DNA of 13,204 nucleotides from Smittium mucronatum (GCA_001953115.1 LSSL01003368.1:1-13204); one strand, 5' to 3'. Positions 1-9,552 are shown, numbered from the stretch's first letter. Program-made: numbers and translations. Notes: generated by a model from the letters alone, not told the origin.

Positions 1-448
1 ATTTAATGTTTCACCTGCTTACAACCTACGCCATTCTGATGGAATATATATCAATTGGATTAATATATGTATTCTTATTTCTAATTAACACAAAAAAAAA
101 CTCTCTATAATTTAAATAATATGAGTTAATAATTAATTTTAACTTAAATATTATTCAGTTTGAATGGGGATCCTGCGGTTTATTTTTATTTTACTTTAGC
201 ATGAAAATTTTTTCATTTTTTTTAAACAAAAATTACCACTTTTAATTAAATACAGTCAAGTCATTTATTTTTTATTGAAAAAAAAACTAATGTTATCAAT
301 TAAATTTTCAGCAGTTTAATTGTTTTTAGATCTATTATTAGGAATATTTATGAGTTTTATAAATATACTTTTATTGGTGAATTTTTTAGATTATTTAATA
401 TGTTTAAATATGGATATTTAAAATGTTAATTATTTCTAATTTAAAATA

Positions 449-538
449 AGACTAATTGGGAAATTGAAAATTTTTAAATAAGGTGAGATATAAATTAGAC
501 TGATTGGGAATAGGAAAATTTTTAAATCGGGTGAAATT
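449..538. repeat. Imperfect tandem duplication, period 48 bp
   Basis: Two adjacent copies of a ~42-48 bp unit begin with AGACT at 449 and at 497. They share the order AGACTrATTGGGAA, then GAAAATTTTTAAAT, then GGTGA. Differences include A/G and a few small changes in the middle, so the copies are related but not identical. It sits in non-coding sequence. No third copy is convincing. Confidence 0.7.
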
Positions 539-558
539 AACATAGGAGGAATATATAA

Positions 559-591
559 TTGAGTGAAATAATTAGGTAAAATCTCACTCAA
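559..591. repeat. Small perfect inverted repeat (8-bp arms)
   Basis: TTGAGTGA at 559-566 is the exact reverse complement of TCACTCAA at 584-591, leaving a 17-bp loop. It lies shortly after the 48-bp duplication. No U-run or coding neighbour gives it a function, so this is only a structural observation. Confidence 0.5.
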
Positions 592-2073
592 GCTAACAAA
601 ATTTTGCAATTATTCACAACAACATTTTTTAAGCTCAAGATAACTATTCTTATATGTCGTAAATGGAAACTCTACTATTCGTCAAAATTTTAAATCGTTT
701 ATATTTTACAGTTATTTTATACCAAATTACATAAAAGACTAAAATTTGAGTAATATATAATTACTTATGCCTTAAAATACTGAAATTAAACATCGGTATT
801 TTCGAGGATATTTTCATCATAAAATTTAAGAAATATGCAATATTTCTCTTTCAGGACCTACAAATGATTTTATTTACCATTATTGAAATATTTCGTTTTA
901 TAATTAATATTAACAATCTTTATACAGTTCACAACATTAATTTTTTAACACTTTAAAATAATTGATAACTAAATAAAAAAAAAATTATCATCGTTGAGAG
1001 TGTTAAAATTGTATTTTTATTTTATTTTTTCACAAAAATCACGTATATATTAATTTTTTGCCATATCTTTTCCAGGATGGGAGATGATATAGTTACTTTT
1101 TATATATAAAAAATAATGTTTAAAAATTAAAATCGGAAGTTTAAATATTTTTATTGTAAATTTGAATTTAAATATGTAAAAAAATTACATATCGGAATCT
1201 ATTTATGTCTTAAATGATAAAAAATAACTTTCTTTTGTTTATTCAAAAATATCATTAAACCAAAAAAAGCTTTTTGATGGAAAATATTTCAAGATATGAT
1301 TTATTAGTATAAAAGATGAGCCAAATATTCTTTTGAAATTTTTCTGTTGATTAATGGAAGGGGCTATTATTTGATCAAGCAAGTTATAAATAAATCCTTT
1401 TGTATTTCATGAATGCGAAATTATTAATAATATTAACTAAACATGACTTATTAGAAACTGGATTAAAAAATCCATCACAAGTTTCAAAAAGTGATATTTT
1501 ATTGTTTAAATTTTATCTTGTGCATCGAAAAAAATTTCTGATAAGCTGTCTGATATTTCTGATATAATATGCTTTAATTTTTTATTCCTAATAAAAAAAT
1601 ACCTTTATATATTGTAAAATATCTTTTAGATATGAATCAAATTACTTTTTTGGTATATTTTAATATAATGCTTTTGTTAGATGAAAAATATTTTAAAATT
1701 CTGTGGTACTTTCACCATACTCTTGATTTCTAATTCTTAAAGGATTCATAATAATTTTTCAAGAATAAATATAAATATTTTATTCGGGAAGAGTATTATT
1801 CGTATAATCTGAATATTCACTGTTTTAATATTTTTTCCAAAAAAATGATATTAAACAATTATTCCTTAATTTAAAGCTGAAAAAATAAAACAGGAAAATG
1901 TTTCTAATTTCAAGTCAACCTGTATTTATTCCAAAAGAATATATTATTTTTCAATTGTATCATATAATTTTTTACACAAAAGATCTATAATTGTTTTTAA
2001 AGTATAAAAAGCAGTCAGTTCCAGGAATTAATTTTAAAATTATATGAAATTAGAAAATTTTAATAATTAAAAG

Positions 2074-2525
2074 TCTGGGAATAAAAAAAAAGCCTCATAT
2101 AGCATTTAATAACATATTAAAATCTTTATGGATTCAAATAGGGCCTTTTAAATTTCAAATGGGTATTTATAGACTAAATTGGATATTTCAAAAATTATTT
2201 TTAAACCTTTTTCAAATACAATTGATAATTTTTTATTTGAAAATTGAACCTTTTGAAAATTAGAATTGAGATTTTTGTTAAAAAAAATAATTTTATCATT
2301 GAAATTTTTAAAATTGAACAGCTTTCAACGAAAAATTGAGTCATTTACAAACTTCAATGAAATTTTTACAAAATAAAATTATCCATTTTTTTTTGCGTGA
2401 TCAGATATAGAAAATTATAAGTAATATGGTATAAAATATTCTATTGAGGTGTAGAGTTCAATTTTTGGTTTTGTTTCCAACATCACTGTAATTTAATATT
2501 TTTTTTTATCAGCAACTTTTAACAT
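2074..2525 (+). repeat. Left terminal inverted repeat of the Tc1/mariner element
   Basis: This arm matches the reverse complement of 3700-4153. From about 2091 to 2456 the two arms differ at only about 15-20 positions, so roughly 95% identity, including long identical runs such as the stretch around GGGCCTTTTAAATTTCAAAT. The match continues with more gaps through ATCACTGTAATTTAA and TTTATCAGCAA to about 2525, and perhaps weakly to 2560. Confidence 0.93.
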
Positions 2526-2658
2526 TATAAGTTTATCATCCTGTTTTTCATAAAAGAAAAAAATCATTGATCAAGGGGTAACCGAAAATTTTGGTTTCTA
2601 AAACCACAAAATTAGCAGTAAAAAAATTTTTTAGAATAAAATATTGTTATTTGTGGTT

Positions 2659-3500
2659 TTTGATAAAGTAGTGGCATTAATAAAAGCTTCAGAGATTTTA
2701 GGGATAAATTATGACTATGAAAAAATAATAATAGAGACGTGGAAAAAATCAAAAAAAAAATCAAAAATCAAATTGAAACCGAATTGGCACAAAATAATTT
2801 CATAATAACTTGAAAGATATCAAAAATAACCGATTTTATTCTTTTGTACATCGAGATGTTCGAATATAATCCAAAAATAATATTTTCAAGAATTAAACAG
2901 CATCTTTTTATGAGTATGGTTGTAATAATATAAATAATATAATTTAAAACTTAATTAAAGTGGTCGAAATTTCAATTAAAAAAATTCCAAACTTAAACGA
3001 TAGAGTGAATTCAGATTTGACTTTGTATCAAAGAGCTAAATATGCTATACCCTTTAGCTCTACAATTTTTGCAGATATGAGTGATTTAATCTTCATAAAT
3101 TTATCGGGTATAATTTATATTACAAATGAAGCATTTCTGGCTCCAAATATAGTATTAGAGATTCAGTAAATATTCCTTCAACTTGATGAAGAAAATTTAC
3201 AATAATATTCGCTAAGTACATCAAAAATATTTTCCATACATTAGTGGCATCAGACAAAAATTTCAATGCTTTGATTTTTGATTTTTTTAAAGAATAGCTA
3301 ATTTTAAAAATAAGAAATGAAAATTCTCGTTTTAATAGCTATATAATTTTGGATAATGCACGGATACACAATTTTCATGATACTGGAAATATTATTTAAC
3401 AATAAGGAATCACTTTAAAAATGTATCCCTTTATTCTTACACCTTAATCCGGCTGTAAATTTTATTTAGTAAATTGAAATTTTATTTTTCAAAATAAATT
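2659..3500 (+). pseudogene. Tc1/mariner (DDE_3) transposase, degenerate
   Basis: This would be the cut-and-paste transposase of the surrounding element, acting in the nucleus on the inverted repeats. The blocks occur in the expected order over ~840 bp (about 280 codons), close to the family's usual length. First comes an N-terminal helix-turn-helix near 2668-2745 (VVALIK, then ASEILGINYDYEKIII). Next is the open frame at about 2960-3169, matching the segment 'T.K.IP..N....R..YA' followed by the first catalytic strand (DLIFINLSG). Then comes a second-aspartate block SYIILDNARIH near 3334-3370, and finally LNPAVNFI near 3443-3466. At least two frame changes and several stops separate them. The catalytic triad reads N (3098-3100), D (3352-3354), V (3455-3457) where the family has D, D, E/D. 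The protein is therefore inactive even apart from the frameshifts. The family call rests on motif order; the subfamily is unknown. Confidence 0.88.
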
Positions 3501-3699
3501 GACGAGTCATCAAAGCAATAAATAAATCTTATTGTCTAAATCAAGGAAGTTATTGAAATATATAAGAGGGAAAAATAATCTGATATTTTCTATCATGAGT
3601 AGAAATAAAACTTAACAGTTTTTAAACTTGTTTACACATTATAAAATCGCCTTTTCTTTTTTAAATGAAAAATAAATTGGAAATAAAAGTTTTATATCT

Positions 3700-4153
3700 A
3701 TATTAAAATTTGCTGATAAAAAAACAAGAATTTAAATTACAGTGATTTTGAAAATAATACCAAAAATTTAACTCTACACCTAAAAGGGATATTTTATACC
3801 ATATTACTTATAATTTTCTATATCTGATCACGCAAAAAAAATGGTTAATTTTATTTTGTAAAAATTTCATTGAAGTTTGTAAATGACTCAATTTTTCGTT
3901 GAAAACTGTTCAATTTTAAAAATTTCAATGATAAAATTATTTTTTTTAACAAAAATCTCAATTCTAATTTTCGAAAGGTTCAATTTTCAAATAAAAAATT
4001 ATCAATTGTATTTGAAAAAGGTTTAAAAATAATTTTTGAAATATCCAATTTAGTCTATAAATACCCATTTGAAATTTAAAAGGCCCTATTTGAATCAATA
4101 AAGATTCAAATGTGTTATTAAATGCTATATGAGACTTTTTTTTTGTTACCAGA
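3700..4153 (-). repeat. Right terminal inverted repeat of the Tc1/mariner element
   Basis: Partner of the left arm. TTGCTGAT at 3710-3717 pairs with ATCAGCAA at 2509-2516, and TGCTATATGAG near 4123-4133 pairs with CTCATATAGCA near 2094-2104. The outermost bases CCAGA end at 4153. Outside lies an A+T stretch leading to a TA at 4162-4163. Confidence 0.93.
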
Positions 4154-5130
4154 ATTTTTTTTACTATTTAAATAATTGTTTAAATTTTATTTATTTTTAG
4201 CAACAAAGCTATAAATTTTTGGACACACATTTGAAAAAATTATATCTACCATTATCCCAATAGAAGTAATTTTTGGAGATAGGAATTATCCAATAATTTT
4301 ATAGGATAAGTAATTACCGGAATAAGTATTTTTATTCGGTTTTTATTCTTATATATTAAAAATGCTAACCCTTGTTTTTATAGATGTATCTTATTAATTA
4401 TAGTTATAAATTTGTAATTATATATTTAAATATATAACTTATATTTTTCACACATAGGAATGATCTTAATTAAACTAAAAATAATAATAATATTGTAAAT
4501 ATTTATGTTGTATTTTTTTTAGGATCGACATGACTAATTGATGCATTATTTTTATTAGTTGCGCAAAAGTATAATGCAATTTTTTCCATTTCATTGAAAT
4601 TTTTTCCAGTGTATTTCCAAATTAGGAAAGTAGCAAATTATTAATCAATATTTGTATGATATCAAATATATTATCACATATATTACTCAAAATATTTCAT
4701 TAAATTTTATTGAACATATTATTCTGATTTTTTTTTATTGGGTTGGAAATTTTTACTAATATAAATAGATATCAGAATAAATATTTTGTTTTTAATTGAT
4801 ATATCTCAGGGAAAAATTAATCGGATTGAAACTAACTTGCAGCACTATTGTTTTCGTGTTAAGGTTTCTTCATTGTTATTATTTTATATAACGTGCTGTT
4901 TTAGATATAAATAAAAAAAATTATAAATGAGGAAAACTCTCAACCAAAAAATATCCTACTTCAATTCTATTCCTTTCGAAATTATATATGAAAAGGTATA
5001 AATATAGGAATATTTATGGAAAAACTTCATTCATTATGCTAATTCTGTTAATCACTAATTCCGAAAAAAAGATGAAAAAAGATTTAATATTTATAATTTT
5101 TAAAATTAAATTTGTTGTTTTATCTAATAA
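4154..5130. other. AT-rich spacer between the Tc1 element and the LINE
   Basis: Nothing recognisable. The longest minus-strand open stretch (about 4497-4640, ~45 codons) resembles no family I know. Runs such as ATTTAAATATATAA near 4420-4440 are plain AT-rich low-complexity sequence. The 3' end of the LINE may extend into the right part of this interval, but no clear poly-T (antisense of a poly-A tail) marks it. Confidence 0.5.
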
Positions 5131-5134
5131 GATT

Positions 5135-5242
5135 TTATCTTAGGCATTTAATTGGAGTAGAGAATGAATATTTTTTTGCGAGACTAATAATATCCTACAT
5201 GGTTTTATGACAAATTAATTGGTTTTTGATCTTTTCCCAGGT
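5135..5242 (-). pseudogene. Possible C-terminal end of LINE ORF2
   Basis: A minus-strand frame reading TWEKIKNQLICHKT, a stop, then DIISLAKKYSF and a final stop at 5135-5137. Position, strand and basic composition suit the tail of ORF2. A further piece with a GIGLGIS-like stretch near 5500-5530 recalls the GGxGLP segment found after the RT thumb in L1-like proteins. Sequence conservation in this part of LINEs is poor, so the assignment rests mainly on context. Confidence 0.35.
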
Positions 5243-7641
5243 GTTTTTTAATTTAGTCTGATTTAAACCCACTTCTATTTATATTTTTTCTTTCAGAATA
5301 CCTTTGAACCAATTAAATAGGGCTGCTTACCGTAATTTTTTATCGGATAATGCCATTTTTGCCTTTTATCAGTGTTTTTTTAAAACCTCTGATGCTATTG
5401 ATATATTAATTTTTGGAAAAAATTTTTTTAGCAAGAATAACGTATTAAAAAATTCACTTTTATCGATTTTAATATATTATTTTTTCCATTTTTCTGAGAT
5501 TCTATTAGAAATTCCCAATCCAATTCCATTATTATTAAAAAATAATTCAAATTAAAGGTGGCAGTAAATAATTTTTTCTGTTGTATGGTAGAAAAAATAA
5601 CATGTTTGTTTTATTATTATATTCCTTTGCTCCGAATTCTTAGCTTTTCTGCTGCTATCGCCACATTGTTTTACCTCATCAATAATTGGGTCACCATTTT
5701 TGGGTAACTGTTAAGTTGTATATATTTTTCCATCGAAAGTTTTTCTATTTCATTGGATCTAATATTATGTACCATTTAGGGATTTTTATTAGCTTTTCAC
5801 TTTTTTTATATTGCAAATTTCTTGTTTTTATCTTATTAATGTTCTTTTTATATTGATTTTCTACCAAAATTATGTGATTCTTAGTTAAAAAATTCTTATT
5901 TTCGTGTATTATTAAAAGACTAGATTTTTTTCAGCTATTTAGAGAAGAAATTATTGAAAGATTTCCATTTTTAGTCTCGCCGTAAAAAAAATTTCGAACC
6001 CGCACTATGGGGTCCAGTTCTTTAGAAACTATTATTTGTTCTATATTTTTTTTCCATCAACTGAGGCCTGATTTTTCTTGGTATTTTTTTTTAATTCTGT
6101 GATAATTTCACTAATACCATTTTCCAATAAGACTAAGATCTACAAAAAAAAAATTGCATACAATTGAAGTATTACCAAAATAAGGATTTTTTGGCTTCTT
6201 TTATTTTAATTAGCTGGAAATAATAAGGAAACCAGAAAATATGTTTTTTCAAAGCTTTTTTTCTGATATTATTATTAAGTTTTACATTTTCAGATGGATC
6301 GCTTGTTTTTAATCGTTATTAAAAATATCTTAAATCGATTAAAAGGAAAATACTCTTGATTGTAACTCTATTTTCAATAATACCAGACTTCAAAGATTAG
6401 GGTGTAGCTAGAAAATATTTTATTTTATTTTATTTGAAATAATTTTCATTCAATAAGAATTATCTGATAATCTGTTTCTTTTTTAATAAAAACTCTTATA
6501 AATGGAATACTTTTGCTGAATAAATTTTTTTTTATAATATAAATGTGTTCTTCAGCGATAATTTTCCTTTTATTAGTAGCGATATGATTTTCCAGTTTCC
6601 AATATTATTTTTTATTCAATAAAACATGTTTTTTTAAGGTGCTTGTGTCTTTTTATTTACGATCAAAGAATATTCCAGAATATTTAAAAATTTTAGAAGT
6701 TTTAATTGGGTTATATTTAATTTTTAAGTATAATTTTTATCCTGTTCTTAGTAATATCGTCTCATTGGTATTTATTTTAGCATTGTAAAATTTTGAATAT
6801 CATTTTAGTGCCCCATTTAATATATCTTTTTTTACTATTCCATAATTGAAGCTATAATATTGCCAACATATGCCGGTGTTTCGGTTATTTTATTACATAC
6901 AAAAATCCCTTATATATTTTTTATGGAAATATCAATAATTTATCTGCCACAATATTTTTTGATATTAGTTATCTAGTTTATCCTTATTCCTCCTGTTGAA
7001 ATGGAACATTTTGCTAAGGTTTTCATTTTCTCTATTCTTGGTTTTAGTGTTATTTTAAGGAAGTTATTTCCAATGATAAATCCCATTTTCAATTCTAAAA
7101 AATCGATATTTAATAGAGATGGTTTCGAGAAACTCATAATACGCTTTCTCTTGTTTCAATATGAGAATATGTTAATTTTTTTCTATTTTTTTTATCTTTA
7201 TATTTTGTATTAGTAAATTGAAGGATAAATCGCTATCAAAAAAGTCTCTACCCTTTTGTCAAGTTCAGGATTACTTGGATGATTTATTGTAGTAATAATA
7301 AAGATGGAAGATGGTAGATAAAAGTATACTGGGGGGAATGAAGCTGTTGAAAGATTTGGCGATTAAACTTTTGTTAGGACTTCGGTTAAATATCCATCAA
7401 ACATGAAAGGTTCGAAATATTGGTGATTGATTCTTAGATTAGTTGTCTCAGTGAGTGTATTAATTTATAAAAATGATTTATATTTATTATTATTAATTGC
7501 TTAATTATCGGTTAATTAGAGAACTTCATTACACCTATATGAAGTCTGATTTGCTGGTATTTATTATTTTTATAATTTTTTTTTTGTATTCTGTTAGCCA
7601 ATGTCTAGGTTAATGTCTATTTTTTCGATTATATAGACTAA

Positions 7642-7942
7642 TACAGGGTTTTTCATGGCAATAGATCCTTTTTTTCATTCCAATAGACCTTTTAATTCAT
7701 TTCAATAGACAATTTTTTTAGATTTTCGGGGTTATTTTTTTGATTAAAATATCAAAAGCGTTATTATTGGACTAAATAATTATTTATATAAATCAAATAC
7801 CAAAAAGTAATATTACCTAAGAAAAATTATATTTTGATCAAAAACAAAATTTAATAATGCTTATAAGTTAAAGCGACTTATTAATTATAAGAATGACTCC
7901 ACAGGTCCAGAAAAAAGGACTATTGGAATGAAAAACCCAGTA
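7642..7942. mobile_element. TA-flanked MITE (Tc1/mariner type) nested in the LINE RT
   Basis: A ~297-bp element (7644-7940) with imperfect inverted ends. The left end is CAGGGTTTTTCATggCAATAG; the right end, read on the minus strand, is CTGGGTTTTTCATTCCAATAG. Both ends directly abut TA (7642-7643 and 7941-7942), the target duplication of Tc1/mariner elements. It carries no protein and is non-autonomous. Inside its left end, the unit TTTTTCATTCCAATAGACCTT is repeated about three times in tandem (roughly 7650-7712). It lies between RT blocks PKNW and LISLYN. Joining the flanks across one TA keeps the reading frame, which supports a simple insertion. Its ends differ from those of the large Tc1 element at 2074-4153, so that element was not its source. 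Confidence 0.75.
7650..7712 (+). repeat. Three tandem ~21-bp units inside the MITE left end
   Basis: Three successive degenerate copies of TTTTTCATTCCAATAGACCTT. The first reads CATGGCAATAGATCC, the second CATTCCAATAGACC and the third CATTTCAATAGACA. A single copy is seen at the right end of the MITE in inverted orientation (about 7908-7935). Repeated subterminal motifs like this can be transposase binding sites, but that is inference. Confidence 0.65.
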
Positions 7943-8784
7943 AGACTCCAATTTTTTGGCAAATTTAATCCATTCTTTTTAGGGATTAGAATATTTGTGG
8001 AGCCCTCAATCATTGATCTCCGATAATTCAACTTCTTGCAATTTTTATATAATTGGTATATGAGTTTTTCTATTTGATCCAAAAAGACTTTTTATAATTC
8101 AGGTGATCCATTCACACAAGTTTATTTTCCATTGGATGGAATATGAATGACAGGTAGGGGTTTTTTTATCGATATTTTTAAATCAATTTATTACATTTCT
8201 TCGTAACTTATTTTTTTTTATATTTTTTTTCTTAAATCTTTTTTTAATTATATTTACCTCGTCTTTCGCAAAAAATTTCTTTTAAAATTTATGTAATATA
8301 TTTAAAACTTTTTAATTGATGAATTAATCTAACAATCTTAGCCAAAGAGAGGGATTATTTATTTGTGAATTTTTCTGAATTTTAGTAATCATGGGAATTA
8401 TTTTTTAGATTTTTAATTTAGTTTTGAACATTAAAATATAAAAATAGTGGTCATTACACTTATTTTTTTGTTATTTACCTGTTATTTTTTTAAAATTTCT
8501 AATTGATAAAAATTTTCTAAAGATTTTTCTCATTCTTATTTGAGAGTTTTCACACCGGATTTTTTCTAAACAAAAATTTAAATTTATAGATTTGCTGTGT
8601 ATATTTTTTTAATTTTATTCTATCACATTTTATCTGTTCTCATTTTATTGATTATTTTTTTATAAAACATATTTTGTTCTTTTTTTGACCAAATCCAAGA
8701 TGAAATATTTAAAATTTTATTTTTCATAATCCTATTATCAGCATTACTTTTAGATATGATTTTAATAAGCTAAAAATTTAGATT

Positions 8785-9346
8785 CTATTTATTTAGTAAT
8801 TTGTGAGTCAACTTTAGCCCAATTTTTAATTTTAGAGAAAAATAATCATGGTTAGATACTGGATCTATGGTTATTTTTAGACATTTTTTCGGTATTGATT
8901 AAATTATTTTTTTCCAATATGTGATATAATCTATATTTCTCTTTTCCTGGAAGGTAACTATTGTTAAATAGGTTATTCTTGGGTATAAATGACTGTAAAT
9001 ATTATTGATATTCAATTTATCTAACAATTTCTTGGTAACAACCTTTCTCCATTTATTTTTCTTGAAGTTTATCTATCTATTTTTTTGTTTTCAGCCAAAT
9101 TTAGGTCACCAAATAGTATCATTTTTTTATGGCATTTATTCCTGCCATTCAGTTCCAATATCTTATCCAGATGAAAATCTAGCAGAACTATCTTTTATTT
9201 CACATATTAGGTAAGTAAATTTTTACTATTTCTAACGAATTACTGGAATAATAGCTTATTGATTTCACGATCATTATTCTGCCTTTAAAATATATGATAA
9301 TTTTATTATGTTGATATGTGGGTTCCTGAAAAACATTGAAAATTAT
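8785..9346 (-). pseudogene. LINE AP-type endonuclease domain, in three frames
   Basis: Relic of the N-terminal endonuclease of LINE ORF2, which nicks target DNA to prime reverse transcription. Three minus-strand open pieces follow each other. The first, 9346-9200, has KGRIMIVK...EIVKIYLPN, matching the 'NxYAPN' strand. The second, 9194-9069, has LDKILELN...KKMILFGDLNLAENKKIDR, matching the GDFN metal/catalytic loop (GDLN at 9099-9110) and the following DR. The third, 9068-8785, has one internal stop and shows LLDKLNINNIYSHLYP, RNIDYI (8923-8940, usually SRIDYI) and SNHD (8845-8856, usually SDH). The order and spacing are diagnostic of the exonuclease-endonuclease-phosphatase fold of L1-like elements. 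The most N-terminal 'TLNVNG' block should lie near 9500-9700 but is too eroded to recognise. Confidence 0.9.
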
Positions 9347-9539
9347 TTAGACCATACACATTACTCCTTCCAATAGCTTTCCAAAATAGTATTTCGTCGC
9401 TTTTGATTTTTACCTCCTATATTCATACACGTCTTGTTTGATTAATTTTTTATTAAATAAAAAAAGTTTAGGTTTTTTGTGGTATTTGATATTTGTTTAA
9501 AATTATGATAACTTATCTCTATTTATTTATTCTTAGGGA

Positions 9540-9552
9540 TTTTTTTTTTTTT
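9540..9552 (+). repeat. Homopolymer T13 inside the LINE
   Basis: An uninterrupted run of thirteen T on the plus strand (A13 in the sense of the LINE), between the eroded endonuclease N-terminus and the ORF1-like fragment. It is typical of the element's A-rich sense strand and is a likely slippage site. Confidence 0.6.

Larger units (their letters stand above)
1..2073. other. AT-rich stretch without a recognisable gene
   Basis: I read both strands here and found no gene or transposon relic that I can name. Stops are dense in all frames. Two short open stretches stand out: plus-strand frame 2 at 2-88, cut by the window edge and slightly richer in G+C than its surroundings, and a 52-codon ATG-initiated frame at 1409-1567. 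Neither resembles a family I know, and frames of this size are expected by chance at this composition. The rest is poly-A and poly-T rich sequence, apart from a 48-bp tandem duplication and a small hairpin listed separately. Confidence 0.6.
2074..4153. mobile_element. Tc1/mariner-type DNA transposon with very long inverted repeats
   Basis: A 2.08-kb element bounded by long inverted repeats that begin TCTGGkAA at 2074 and end TTmCCAGA at 4153. Between the repeats lies a decayed DDE_3 (IS630/Tc1/mariner) transposase on the plus strand. A TA dinucleotide occurs just outside each end (2068-2069 and 4162-4163), separated from TCTGG by A-runs of unequal length. This fits the TA target duplication of the superfamily, though the exact ends are uncertain by a few bases. 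The central non-repeat part is about 1.2 kb, enough for one transposase and nothing else. The inverted repeats are unusually long for this superfamily and look recent, whereas the transposase is clearly dead. The copy was therefore probably moved in trans or had its ends homogenised. Confidence 0.9.
6530..8160 (-). pseudogene. LINE reverse transcriptase domain, degenerate and interrupted
   Basis: Relic of the ORF2 polymerase that copies element RNA at the target site. Reading down the minus strand: an entry block (ELxKVFLDQIEKLIYQLY) leads into SMIEGSTNILIPKKNG at 7975-8010 and PKNW at 7948-7953. A MITE follows, then LISLYN just beyond it, LANRI at 7587-7604 and a GFI-like SDFI near 7525. Next come LDKRVETFL at 7237-7263 (the AFDxVxWxFL block) and KMGFIIGNNFLK at about 7054-7089. 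The catalytic block AYVGNIIAS follows, in which YVGN at 6859-6870 replaces YADD. Last are the thumb YSGIFFD at 6662-6682 (usually YLGI) and NWK...KGKLSLKN near 6537-6612. Frame changes between most blocks and loss of both aspartates of YADD show it is inactive. The segment between SDFI and LDKRVETFL is about 150 bp longer than usual. Confidence 0.87.

Noticed and set aside
5304..5555. Open frame of 83 codons on the plus strand preceded by TTTCTTTCAG, with a faint resemblance to a Ulp1-type protease start (FLSDNAIFAFYQ).
   Set aside because: It lies antisense to the LINE, where the T-rich strand has few stops. The residues are mostly F, I, L and N, and no catalytic His/Cys blocks follow.
5643..5703. 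Possible exon between ...ATTCTTAG and GTAACTG.
   Set aside because: The acceptor is weak, two frames are equally open, and it is antisense to a minus-strand frame in the LINE C-terminal interval.
5985..6012. tRNA/SINE B-box on the minus strand (GGGTTCGAAAT).
   Set aside because: The bases after the loop are all T and cannot form the T-stem, no convincing A-box or cloverleaf is present, and the site lies inside the LINE.
7001..7213. Open frame of 70 codons on the plus strand, phenylalanine-rich.
   Set aside because: It is the shadow of the LINE RT block KMGFIIGNNF on the minus strand; the hydrophobic composition comes from T-runs.
7263..7460. Plus-strand DIRS/Ty3-like RT relic (DYLDDLL, LGLRLN, VIDS).
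   Set aside because: Three short motifs with four consecutive stops and a frame change, with no upstream RT blocks, RNase H or recombinase nearby. Kept only as a possibility in the findings.
7885..8082. A 65-codon minus-strand ORF taken as an independent gene.
   Set aside because: Its first two thirds are the LINE RT entry and LIPKK/PKNW blocks, and its last third is read-through into the nested MITE. It is part of the pseudogene, not a separate gene.
9095..9210. A perfect-looking exon on the plus strand (TTTTTTTGTTTTCAG before, GTAAGTAA after) with an open frame reminiscent of an AMP-binding domain.
   Set aside because: The minus strand of the same bases encodes the LINE endonuclease GDxN block, with flanking endonuclease motifs in order on both sides. 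The splice-like sites are expected by chance in T-rich sequence antisense to the LINE.
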